Positions 12,901 to 23,627 of a stretch of DNA of 64,000 bases are shown piece after piece. Numbering within the stretch: the stretch's first letter is position 1; the number at the start of each line of letters is the position of its first letter. The notes under the pieces were generated by a model. The model was given only the letters and a program-made list of their open reading frames with translations. It ran no database searches and had not been told where the DNA came from. The DNA is from Kryptolebias marmoratus. Lineage: Eukaryota > Chordata > Actinopteri > Cyprinodontiformes > Rivulidae. The stretch spans positions 22,932,306-22,996,305 of the forward strand of contig NC_051444.1 in the NCBI RefSeq assembly GCF_001649575.2. The letters are read 5' to 3'. Both the position numbers and the translations under genes were made by a program.

Positions 12901-15900
12901 AAATTATAACTCGTTTGAGGTTAGTTTAAAGTTTAGTCTTGAGAAGTAAATTATTTAGTTAGGTTTGCATTTTTGGAGTGAAAAAAACCTCATAATACTC
13001 TGATAAAAAGAAAATAATTTAAAGCTGGGTAGGTGTAGGTGGTTGTTTATTCTCCCAAGATGCAAGAAGAGACTATGGAAACAGTAAATATATAATGGAG
13101 GGAAGAAAAATGGTTTCTCAAATCGGTCAGATAATAAATCTGCACCTCTGTTTCAACCTGTAAACGGTTAATTTGCCGACTGTTTAACATCAAAAATGGC
13201 TCAAAAATCAACAAAAAAAAAAAAAAATCAGGGAAAGTTAGCTCTGGAAAAGTCAGGAATTCCAAAATGAAAAATGTGTAGGAACCTGATGCACGATTCC
13301 GACTTTGTGTTAAACACTCCTTAAACCACAGACACAAACAGGGTTAATGTAAACGTTTTTCAAGTTAATGAATTGTATAAAGACGGTGTTTTCCCCTGCG
13401 AGGAGCCTTCTGTTTTAGTCGTGCCTGTAAATCCGTGCGTGCTCGCTCTCAGGCTCTTCGTGGAGATCCTGAACAGCTGCATGGACTGCGATGAGATCCA
13501 GTTTAAGGAGGATGGCAGCTGGGCCCCCATGAGGTCTAAGAAGGAAGTGCAGGAAGTCTCCTCAGCCTCTTATAACAACGGCCTGGATAGTGAGTGTGTG
13601 TGTGTATGTGTGAGGGGGGGGTAAGGGATGGGCTGGGAGGCAGATTTTAAAATCAGTTTGGTTGGAAGGCTGGGAATATTACAAATAAGAAAGAAAAAGT
13701 GCATTTTATCTCCGGTTTATTATTTTTTTTGCACTGTCAGTTCTAATTTGGTAACGCATTAATCCAGCGTCCTTTAAGTTTACGGCCTGATTCTTTAGTG
13801 ATACAAACTTTAGCTCATTTTAGAGAAGTGGAGACGTGTTTCTGTGCTTCGTTGAGAGCCCTGAAAACAAACTGAGACGTCCGTGCTGCTCTGCAGGCTC
13901 CTATCGGACGTCTGAAGGCTCAAGTCAGAGGAGCTCCTCCTCCTCCAGCCACGGTGACAGCGGCAACTGCAAGAAGGTGGAAGTGATCGACTTGACGCTG
14001 GACAGCTCCTCGGAAGACGAAGGACCGGATTCGCCAGCCCCGCCGCAGCCCCCGCCGCTCCCGCCTCCTGTCAAAAGAGCGTGTCCGTCTTTGTCCCCGA
14101 CCTCACCTCCCATCATTAACAAAGGGTGAGACAACACCGGAGTCTGTTATTTTATCGTCTTGCGCTCTTTGCGTCTCATTAAAAGGGGAAGTTCGGGCTC
14201 GTCTTAGCCGCTCAGATGAGTATTCAAAGTGTCTTTTTAAATTTCTATCCGCTCCTGAGGGAACTGACCAAGGTGTGTTGGTGTTAGATGAGACGAGCGA
14301 CTTTCCCCAGGACGAGTATCGATCGCTCCATCTTGCTGCACATCCGCACGAACGCAGGGTTAAAGTTCAGCGAGTTTTAAAAGTGTAATTGAATGTTTGA
14401 CAAACCTAGTAAACGACTGAAGAGGTGGATAACTTCCTGAAACTTTATCGGTTTTATCTTCCTGCCGAATTAAAATTCATTACTACTAAAAGCATCTGCT
14501 GCTTCATTTGACTTTGATTGAATCCCGTGAGGGTCGCCGTACGGAGCTTTGTGTTTCGGGCTCAGCAGCGGGATGAGGAGTGCCGTGACACTTTCAGGAC
14601 AGTTACAACAAGAAGTAAAAGCCTGATTATAAATAGATTAATACCTCCGTGCGTCTCCTCCGTCAGCGTGTTGAACCTGCACCACCAGGCCTCGCCCGTG
14701 AGCCGCACCCCCAGCATGCCAGCCATGGACACCAGCTACATCCCTCCTGTCCCCCCGCTCATCCAGGATTACAGACCCTACTACCACACCCCCAACGACC
14801 TGTCAGGTAAAAACACAGCCTGTCTTTTAATGGGAATTCTCATTAGAGTTACCAAGAATGAAAGTTAATTTAAGGAGATTGTACACCACCCAGAAATATG
14901 CTTAAATATCAAAGTAAAGACATTCTGAGATCATACAGGGTTTAGCATCACTTGCTTTGTGTTTTATCTCATTGCTTTTTTAATCAATTTTACGACAATT
15001 AAATCGCGTGGCTTTTTATTTTCTTGTAAAGTTGTTTATATTTGACTTCACTAATTCCGCCTGTGCTTCACTTCCAGAGTTGAATTTCTTCTCTTTTCTT
15101 CAAGGAGACAATCATCAGGTATGTTTACTGGCGCTGGGCGTGTTACGCTGCTACATTTTGCCCCTTAAGTAAGTTTGCCCCGGGGTAAAAATTGCTTTTC
15201 CCAGAAACAAACCTTTCCACTGGAGTAAGCAAAAAATAAAAAAAATAAAAAACTCCTCTTGGCGAGGTAACTAATTAAAAATAAATATTTTAAAACCTGA
15301 CGGTAGGTGGAATTTTCCATAAAATCCTTCGAGTACACAGTGTTCCCTCTTTTTTTTTTTTTTTTTTTGCTCCTTGTGGGTTTTAGTTTCCTCGAGCTAT
15401 TTAAGGAGTCGTGAGAGCAAAACGTTTGACAAATGAAAGTTGTCCGGAGCGAAAAACATTCTCTCGTTTAGCCTAAGTGAAATAATATCCAGCTGCTGTG
15501 GGTATGAGACGTCTGCTTCAGAGATTCCTGCTGCCAGTCTGATACCGTGAGGACGACCGGAGTTTCAAGAACAACCTGCGCAGTATTCAAGAGGTCCAAC
15601 ATTTTCAGTCTGTTTTGACACCGGTCGGTCTGCAGACCTCACTTATTTCACTGGAGCTTTGGAAAAACAGACTGAATCAAAGACTTTTACCTCAGAACAT
15701 GAAGAAATATAACCACTGTTGGTTTGTAAATATATCTGTGCCTTTCTTTGGGCTTTGGTTCAGTGAAAGCTTTGGATTTTGTTTAAAAGTTGCCTTGGCT
15801 GCTGTGAAGTGGCTCATTGGTTTATGGAGGTTTTTAAGGTTCAGGTTTCACACGTTCCTCTTATCAACCTGGATTATTACACCTCTGCACATCTGGTGGA

Positions 15901-18268
15901 CATTGCTCTCATTCTACCTAATGTTTCATTCAATTTGAAGTGCTTCACAGTTAAAAACATTAAAAATATGTTTGCTTAGGAAGAATAAATATCACAGTTC
16001 TTTGAAGATGCCATTGTTCATCTACCTGAACGTTAAAGTTCAGTGCCCCCTTTTTAAGCCACCTTTGGTTGTTCCAATAAGAACCGATCAAGCTGGTCGA
16101 TGGCGTGTGCCGGCACACACGAAGCAGGAATCTCAGAATCACCTCAGTGACATCAGCTTAGATCTGCAGGCTGCACACATACTCACTGACTCCGCTCTGT
16201 GGCTGCCAGCTCAGAGGCAAGACTTTCGGCCTTTTTCACCAAACAGTTCCACAATAAGGCCGCTAAAACAAGCTCCTCTTTCCGTCCCCACTGAGCCTGC
16301 CACGTCCCACCACACAGATGATGCTGGCACCGCCAGGCCGTAAGAGGAGCGGCATATAACTAGCTTTGAGCATGACCCAAAGAATATTTGTCAGCCCCGG
16401 TCTAAATATTGCAGGGGCTGATCGCACAGACTGTCTGTCATCACCACGTCACGCCCTCAAGGCACGATGCCGTCTTATCCTCATATACAGTCATGAGAAA
16501 AGACTACACCAGAGGTGTCCAATCCTGGTCATCGAGGGCCACTACCCTGCATGTGTTACTTGTTTCCCTGCTCCAACACACCTGATTCAGTGGTTTAATC
16601 ACCTCTTCATGTTCTTTTAATCAGCCATTGATTCAAATCAGGTGTATTGGAGCAGAGAAACAAGTAAAACATGCAGGATAGTGGCCCTCGAGGACCAGGA
16701 TTGCCCACCCCTGAACTACACTCTTCTTTGATTCTACAGATTTATGTCAGGACATGTTAAAAATAATCTGGTCTTTAATAAAATTATTAAAGTATACAAA
16801 AAAAACAATTGATTCCTACATGTCATTATTTATTTTAAAAAAACCAAAATGGTCAAAAACAGTTACAAAAGTCCACCACATGATTGATTAGATTATCGAA
16901 CCTCCTTTAGCAGTAATTACTTTAAGTAGACTTTCTGTATGACTTTATCGGCCTCTCTCATATTGATGTGGAGGAATTTTGGCCCACTCTTTTTTTACAA
17001 TGTTGTTTCAGTTCATTGAGGTCTGCAGGCAATCGTTTCTGCACGACTCTTTTAAGACCTCGCTACAGCAACCAGTCGAGTAGAGGTGGGGGCTCTGACT
17101 GAAGCGTTGCAACGCCCGGATTCTTTTCTTTATCAGCTGTTCTGTTGCTCCTGGGTTTTGGTACCACCGTGTCGTTTTACATGACCCAGTTTGAGTGGAG
17201 CTTTAGCTGTCAGACAGATTGACTCTGTTTTTAGTAAACAGAGGAGTTCGTGGTCGACTCGATGACTGTAAGGTGCCCAGGTCCTGTGGCTGCAGAACAA
17301 GCCCAAACCATCAGCCCTCCGCCGTCGTGCTGACAGCTGGCAGGAGGTGTTTGTGTTGATGTGCTGTTTGGTTCCACCAAACACGGTGCCGTATGTTACA
17401 GCCAGACATTTTTACTTTGGTCTCATCTGTCCATCGTTCCAGAAGTCTTCTGGTTCATTCAGATGAAACTTTAGTCGTGCTGCCATGTTCAGTCGTTTTC
17501 TTGAACTTTAACCTTTAACCTGCTAGCTGAGGTCTCTACAGTCTGAGATGGAGCTCTTACGTTTTTATCACTGACAATTTGTCAACTCCTGGAAAAATTG
17601 GCAAGCTTTTCCACTTGTGAATAATCTTTCTCACTGAAGAAAGATGGACCTAAAACCGTTTAGAAATGACCTTCTAACTCATCCCAGACCGTTGTTTCTC
17701 TGAGGTCATTGCTGTTGTCGTTCCTCCTTGGCCTCGTTAACACACACCTGGTCACACTGATGATGATCCAGTAATAAAGTCCATCTGATTGAGTAGCACC
17801 TGGCTTCTACTCCTGTGGAAGCAGCGAGGGATGAGTTTCATCATTTTGGCCTCTTTACGCAGCCCGTCCGGAGCCAGCCCGTTTACCCCTCTCTGCTTTC
17901 TCGTCCCGCAGCATTACAACATGGTCATGGCAGCAGCGGCAGCCGCCTCGACCTCGGACGACCACGAGCTGCTTCTGAACCGCTTCATGCCCTACAGCAC
18001 CGCCTCGTCGGCCTCGCAGCTGTTCCTCGACCAGTCCGCAGCCGCCCCAGCCACGTCGCTGACCGTGCCGACCAACGGCGTGAGCAACTCGGGCGGCGGC
18101 CTGGTGTCACCCGGCGGCCTCCGAGACGCTCATTCCACCCACCTGTCGTCACACGCCGGCTCGCACTCCGCGCACGCGCACCCTGGGGTGGTGACCAGCA
18201 GGAGCAGCGCCGAGGCGGCGGTGGCAGCGATCTACGGCGGGATACCTGATGTCATATCGCTGGACTGA
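9901..18268 (+). CDS. pias1: PIAS1-type E3 SUMO-protein ligase, C-terminal 11 exons (5' partial)
   Basis: Protein inhibitor of activated STAT, a nuclear SUMO E3 ligase that works with UBC9 and represses STAT and other transcription factors. Coding exons: 9901-9985, 10084-10222, 10295-10429, 10800-10905, 12204-12277, 12582-12742, 13453-13589, 13897-14125, 14667-14806, 15078-15118, 17912-18268. All junctions are GT/AG and phases join to 533 residues plus a TGA stop. Exons 1-4 give the PINIT domain ([14 protein letters not shown]). The exons at 12204 and 12582 give the SP-RING with its zinc ligands ([35 protein letters not shown]). The exon at 13897 holds the SUMO-interacting motif [15 protein letters not shown]. 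The last exon ends in IPDVISLD, as PIAS1 does. The SP-RING and the [13 protein letters not shown] region match PIAS1 better than PIAS2, 3 or 4. Differences from mammalian PIAS1 are a Ser-rich stretch, a [10 protein letters not shown] run after the SIM, and an Ala/Ser/His-rich GC-rich last exon. The SAP-domain exons are outside the window. I cannot decide between teleost a and b paralogues. Confidence 0.95.
16486..17840 (-). mobile_element. Decayed Tc1-like transposon in the last pias1 intron
   Basis: The left edge reads TATACAGTCATGAGAAAAGA, a Tc1-type terminal repeat with TA and CAGT. Read on the minus strand, 17480 to 16900 gives broken pieces of a DD34E transposase: a [13 protein letters not shown] block, a [13 protein letters not shown] block (from WACFAATGP), a [11 protein letters not shown] block corresponding to WVMQQDNDPKH, and [17 protein letters not shown] corresponding to the KVLQWPSQSPDLNP block. 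Stops and frameshifts are frequent, so it is dead. The right terminal repeat is not clear; similarity fades about 70 bases before the acceptor of the final pias1 exon. A MITE (16510-16713) is inserted just inside the left terminus. Confidence 0.75.
16510..16713. mobile_element. hAT-type foldback MITE, copy 1 (nested in Tc1)
   Basis: The element begins CAGAGGTGTCCAATCCTGG and ends as an imperfect reverse complement (CCAGGATTGCCCACCCCTG). The arms continue inward with ATCGAGGGCCACTA and complementary sequence, and a TGATT-rich centre. Flanks are GACTACAC and AACTACAC, an 8-bp duplication with one mismatch, the size produced by hAT transposases. It has no coding capacity. It is the same family as the copy at 46262-46475. 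Confidence 0.85.
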
Positions 18269-19914
18269 CCGGAGACGAGGCGGCACGCTCTCGGCTCGGC
18301 TTGAATGCAGTAACCAATCACATGCAGGCCGCAGGGCGAGGCTTTGATCCAGAGACTAGACTGGGCCCGACTCGTCAAACTCTGCAGGTCTGCGCGGTCA
18401 GAACGACGAGCCTGCCTCGAGATGAGCACTAATCAAACGAATGGGTGACTTCGCTTTAAACGGGGGGGACAGCCGTGGACATTCTGTCGCGCCTGTGAAG
18501 CCCCTCCCCCCACGTTAATTCTTTACTGGTACCAACAAGGCACAAGCAGCAAAGAAGAGACCTGAGCTAAAACACAAGGTTGGAAGGTCCTTTTTTTTTA
18601 AAAAAACGCAACAAAAGCAAGGAGTGGCACCGTGTACAGAGAACAAAATCTATTTTCCTCTTTTACTTTTGTATGTTGGAAACATTTTCAGTCTGGTGAG
18701 CTGCTTCGAATCGCTGTTTCTACAAGGAGGACTGAGTCGGGTTTGTTTCCTCTGTTTTTCCTCCTCTCACAAAAGCTTCAACAAAAGCCTGTTGCCATGT
18801 CGTCCTCCTTTTCTTCATTAACTCTACTCCATTTTCATCTCTCCGGCATTAACTTCAGTTTGCTCTCCCTCTCTTTTGTTTGGCTGGAGCTCGTGTTCAG
18901 ACTCAACGACACGAACGTCTCCGCTGGAATTTTATTATGCTTCTAAGTTATGTATGATATTTAAACAGGTATATATGCATTCCCTTTGACCTTCAGGTTG
19001 ATGCTGTGGTGAGTGCGCAGGAAGAAAAAGAACCTTTTTTTTCCCATTTCCACTCCTTGTAAAGACTCTGTTGTCACACAGCATTTATGAAATGAAACTA
19101 TTTATACTTGCAATTTTAGACTTTTAGCTGGAAGAGTTTTTGTTTGTTTGTTTTTGCACAAAGCCAAAAAAAGAAAAAAAACATAGGTACTTATGAAAGT
19201 GATCACAATAATCAGAATGCAGTCGTGAGCCAGTGCTTTCAGTCCGTTCTTCTCAGTCGACTGTTAAAAACGAGTTTCCGTCGAAGCCGTTCGCGGCAGC
19301 ATCCGGCCTATTTTTTCTTTTTTTTTTTTTTAAAGACACCGGCGTCCACGGCGCGCGCACGCGAGCGAGTTTAAACCAGTGCCTGTCAAAGTGCGCGCTT
19401 CTGAGACGCTTCGAATTAATGTCTTAAATCGTCACTTGACCTCTGCCCCGGGCGCTTTAACCTGCTGCTGATGTCTTTACCCCTCCCCTGTCTAAAGGAA
19501 GTGTCTCTCTGGGGAAAAAAGGGTGGAGAGGCTGAGAGGGCAAACCAGTGCACGGCCTGTACCGGAGCTAAGAACCCCCCCTCCTGTCTTCGACGAGATG
19601 AGCAGCATCAGGTCTGTGCGGCCGTGGCGGAAGCGTTCGCCGTCGTCTCTGCGGGCTGCATGAATGTATCGTACATCTTTAAGACCGGACACACTTTCCC
19701 GTTCGCTGGTCTACGTCCTGTAGACCTGGTGCCCCCCCCTACCCCTCCCAGCCCGCCTCTCCTCCACTTCTGCCCCGCATCCTTGAAAGTTTCCCCGTGT
19801 CCGCTGCCGTCAGCGTCTCCTCGACGTTCTGCCGGAGACGGGGCAGCAGCGCTCTTGAAAGCCTAATTATCCCGGCGACGATGATTTAATGGCATTTGAC
19901 AGCCGCCCACGCCA

Positions 19915-20044
19915 CCCCCCCCCCCCCNNNNNNNNNNNNNNNNNNNNNNNNNNNNNNNNNNNNNNNNNNNNNNNNNNNNNNNNNNNNNNNNNNNNNNNNN
20001 NNNNNNNNNNNNNNNNNNNNNNNNNNNNNCCCCCCCCCCCCCCC
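19915..20044. other. Assembly gap (N 19928-20029) flanked by poly-C on both sides
   Basis: A run of about 102 N is bordered by C homopolymers left (to 19927) and right (from 20030). The true sequence is probably a long C-rich tract that broke assembly; its length is unknown. It falls in the presumed pias1 3' UTR. Confidence 0.95.
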
Positions 20045-21179
20045 ATCCTCTCCGGAGATGACACAGATTGAACCCCTCCTCTCAACAGCCACCCTCCCTC
20101 TCCCTTCTTGTTTTTTTTATTTTTTGTTTTTCACAAGAAGGGGAGGGAGGCTTCCCGTTCTTCTCATGGGAACCAAATCCCCTCTCTCTCTCAGACTGAC
20201 TCCATCATCTGCTGGAACAAGCTTTAGTGTATTTCCTGTGTCGTGCAGTATTTATTTTTTAATTATTTCCTTTTTTTTCCTCATATCCTTTGTCACTTTT
20301 TAATTTTATTTTTTTTTACAAATTCTCCAGTGGCTGAGAGACGGTGTGACTCACTGTCATTCGGGAGCCAGTGCGGAAAAAAAGGTTTTATTTAACATGC
20401 GTTGAATAATTACTTCCCCGGCAGATAATGGTGTTTTGTAGTGATTCAGTGGAAGAATGTGTCCGCGTTGTTTTCCTGGGAGCGCACATGCTGGTAATCC
20501 TTTCTAATAAGGGCACAGAACACATGCTTAATTAATACACGCGCGATTAATAATTTGTGAACGATTCGTCTTGAGCAGGAAAACCAAGCAGAGCTGGTTC
20601 TTACAGGGGCGGAAGCTTTCATCCAGCGGCGTCAGACGATCGGCTCGTGTCACTTCCAGGTTGTTTGTTGAGAAGTTTGATATTCCTAAAACGAGCAATA
20701 GCTGCGGAACTAATCCCTTCAGCCTCGGCTCTTTAACGAAACAAAAAAGGTGCACATCTATATGGTGATCGGCTGTTATTTGGTTTGAAAGTAACCTGGT
20801 TTTTATTCTTTTTGTTGGAACGCTCTGGGCTCCATTCAGCAACAATAAATATCTGTATTAGCAGGGTTCAAAAAGCACTTCTGGTTTTAAATAGTTGAGT
20901 GAACAGCCTTTGTGAGGCTGTTTACCAGGCTGATCGTAGATAAAGAAAAGGTTAAAATGACCTCCTTTTTGTCAAATACTGTCAAGCTTCAAAGAAAAAA
21001 AAACACTTAGGATTAAATGAAAGACGTAGCATTTCTTAAAGGAATGCGTGTCACCCGTCACCTCACACGCCAGACTTTTAAACTAACCTTATGATGATAA
21101 AATGATGGCATTGCCGCCGCTTTGGTCAAACCTTGGAAATAACCTCGTGCGTTATCTCACGCAACATCCTGAGATGTCC

Positions 21180-21725
21180 CGCGCAGAGCTCGTGCTGTGA
21201 ACGACTCTCAGCTACTGCCGCGTCTGATTTCAGCTCGGTGTCTGTCACACTGACTGAGTGAGGATCCTTTTCGTGTTGGCTAATGTTGATTAGCTGTGGC
21301 GGCCATCTTGAATCGGATTGACTCTAAACAATTACCAGTCGTGGACATACATCCAGTGGTTGCTTTCTGTAAGTTTCACTGAAATCAGCCCAGTGGTTCA
21401 TGAGATATTTTGCTAACAGACAAACAGGGTTGGCTCCAACAGTTGATGCTACATTTTGAAGCACAGGTGTTGCGACAACGAGCGGCGCCTGGATTGTGTG
21501 TCGTGACTCAGTCTCAGCTCCGACCCCGCCAAGCTTCAGCACAACATCTTTAAAGTCGACTGAGTTGTAGCCCTTTATGTGTTTTTAAAGGTTGGTCAAC
21601 TGTGGCAGCCATCTTGATTTGGGTCACCTCCAGAAGTTGACCAGCTGTAGATGTGCACAGAGCGATTATTTCCTGGAAGTTTTATTAGGATCCATCCAGT
21701 AGTTCTTCCGCTGTAACCGGAAGCA
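21180..21725 (+). repeat. Dispersed YY1-motif repeat, copy A (two internal units)
   Basis: Carries GGCGGCCATCTTGAATC followed by GATTGACTCT, then a block with CATCCAGTGGTTGC, TTCATGAGATATTTTGCT and GGGTTGGCTCCAACAG. A second, weaker unit (GGCAGCCATCTTGATTTGGG, 21606-21720) repeats the same order. It matches 25285-25790 over most of its length and shorter pieces at 37838, 44965, 45697, 52530 and 55296. I do not recognise a named family and see no terminal repeats or convincing coding frame. Confidence 0.75.
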
Positions 21726-21934
21726 TTTTTCATCCCGACTTTAATTTCTCTGAGCTTCTGTCGTGGAGCTGAATTATTGATGAAAGCAAAAAAACAACAA
21801 AAAACGTGTTGAATGTGTTTCTGTCGAAGTGCTCTGAATCAAAAAACAAAATAACAACAAACTCAGATCGTCCTCTTCCTCCCCTCCTGTTGTGTGATTA
21901 GTGATGAATGTCAGCTGTAGGAGACGAGCAGACA

Positions 21935-21961
21935 TTTTATTTTATTTTATTTTATTTTATT
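21935..21961. repeat. TTTTA pentanucleotide microsatellite
   Basis: About five perfect units of ATTTT in tandem. Simple repeat in pias1 downstream sequence. Confidence 0.9.
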
Positions 21962-22106
21962 TCATTCTGTTTCAAGTTGGGTTCTCTTGAGCTTTATAAG
22001 CTGCTCCTCTTTTGAAACCACCGTAATCTTAAACAAAAGGGAAACGTGTGTATACTGTGTCCGTATGGAACTCAAACGTGGGTGTTTGACGTCCGTTTGT
22101 ATGCCG

Positions 22107-22141
22107 CGTGTGTGTGTGTGTGCGCGTGCGTGTGTGTGTGT
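22107..22141. repeat. TG dinucleotide microsatellite
   Basis: GT repeat with one GCGCGTGC interruption, about 35 bases. Confidence 0.9.
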
Positions 22142-22869
22142 CACTTCAGAGCGAGAGAATAAAATAATTTATATATTTTTTAGAAAAAAAACGAGGCTGT
22201 GTTATTATTTAAAAACAAATTGACTGTGGCTCACAAAGGTAAGATGACGAAGAGTCGACATCTGCACTCACTGCCTTATTCACAGGTTTTGCTTCACAGC
22301 TTCAAAATTTACAAAAAATAAATAAAGTTTTCAAGAAGGGGGGAAAAAAAAGGTGGTGTACAGTAAACCCATGTCAGTTTGTACAAATATACCAAGTGGA
22401 AAACAACAACAAAAAAAAAATATTTATTACCTGCATTGGAAGAAATTGTTTACTTATTGAATGTTACTTGTTTCTGTAGAAAAGTAGATGTAATAAAATG
22501 CATTCTGCCACCTCGCTGTTCTTTTAGTTCATTTTTCAGACTCCAGAAACGTGGGTTCAAAGGTCAACCTGAACTGAGGTTTCGATATCTTTTAATGGTT
22601 TTTTACACAAACGCAGTTTAACTTTTACAGATCTTACAGCGCTCACAGGCTTCAATTTATACTTTGCCTGAAATATTGTGGTCTCTTTGACTTGTCATAT
22701 CTCCGACATGAAACACTGGAGCAAGAAAAACACACGTGTGGCCGTCACGGATCAGGAACCTTTAAAACACGACTCACAGTTCTCATACAGCGACTGCTTG
22801 AGGCTTACTTTTCAGGCTGTTTTTGTCTGTACTGTCTTGCCGTCAGGGAGTGACAGACCCAGTTGTGTG

Positions 22870-22884
22870 GTTGCCATGGTGACC
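22870..22884. promoter_or_regulatory. RFX X-box-like palindrome
   Basis: The sequence GTTGCCATGGTGACC is close to the RFX-factor X-box inverted repeat (GTTGCC then GGYAAC half sites), with one or two changes in the right half. It lies about 745 bases upstream of the receptor start codon. A functional role is inference from motif alone. Confidence 0.35.
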
Positions 22885-22906
22885 CCAATGGTGGGCCTGC
22901 TTCAAG

Positions 22907-22940
22907 GCAGACATTTTCGCTTCGAGTCGAAAATGTCTGC
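22907..22940. repeat. Perfect 13-bp inverted repeat with 8-base loop
   Basis: The arms GCAGACATTTTCG and CGAAAATGTCTGC are exact reverse complements separated by CTTCGAGT. It sits 23 bases after the X-box-like motif and about 690 bases before the receptor start codon. It could be a cruciform or RNA hairpin, or the centre of an old foldback element. Confidence 0.85.
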
Positions 22941-23627
22941 TGCAAAACAAGCCTATGATCGTGGTTCTCCTTACATATCTTTTAACAGTTTATACATCAA
23001 AATGTAAGCTTTTTTCTTTTTTTTTCTTAGACTGTAACAAAGCTGATGTTTTAGTTTTGGGCAGTAGCCACATGGGCACCTTTTAGAGTTTTTATTTTTT
23101 CCAGGAATGATCTAGTTTTATAGATGTTTGTTTCTGTGCAGGTTTTGAAAGTTTTAACGCATCGCCGCTAACTGAACACTGGGTGGCAGCAGTGAGTCGT
23201 TTTTCTTTTGTTGTTGTTGTTTTTTAAATATATGAAACTTTTCATCCTTGTTTGGGGACAAAGTCCGGTCCGCAGCCCGAGTCTTTGTGGCTCCAAACAC
23301 GTCACACATGACAGGAAATGTTTCAAGCTTTAGATCATTTTTGGAACTTATTGCTGGAAATGTCTTCATCGTAGTGGAACAGTTGCGCTCCTTTGCGCAC
23401 AGGATTGTTTAACCTTGGGCTCCCTCCCCTCCTCCCCCGAACAGCTTCACTCCCCCCACCCCCCACCCAACATCACCGCTGACAGGGCGCGTCTGTCAGC
23501 AGTGATGCTGGGTCTTGGAGAGGAGAGGAGGGCTGCGCGCAGACGGAGGACAAGTTGGGATGACTTCGTCTCGGACTGAAACGCTCGCGGCTGGAAGCTG
23601 ATCCTCCTCCTCCTCCTCCTCAGCGCC

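Larger units (their letters stand above)
18269..22500 (+). other. pias1: pias1 3' UTR and downstream sequence, end not fixed
   Basis: No further coding exon is seen after the stop at 18266-18268. Candidate polyadenylation hexamers AATAAA lie at 20844, 22321 and 22492. Which one is used cannot be told from sequence. T-rich tracts, a C-flanked assembly gap and a copy of a dispersed repeat (21180-21725) fall inside. Transcript ends from RNA reads would settle the UTR length. Confidence 0.45.

Noticed and set aside
17815..18249. Alternative + frame over the last pias1 exon
   Set aside because: The exon is GC-rich, so all frames stay open. Only the PIAS1 frame ends in IPDVISLD.
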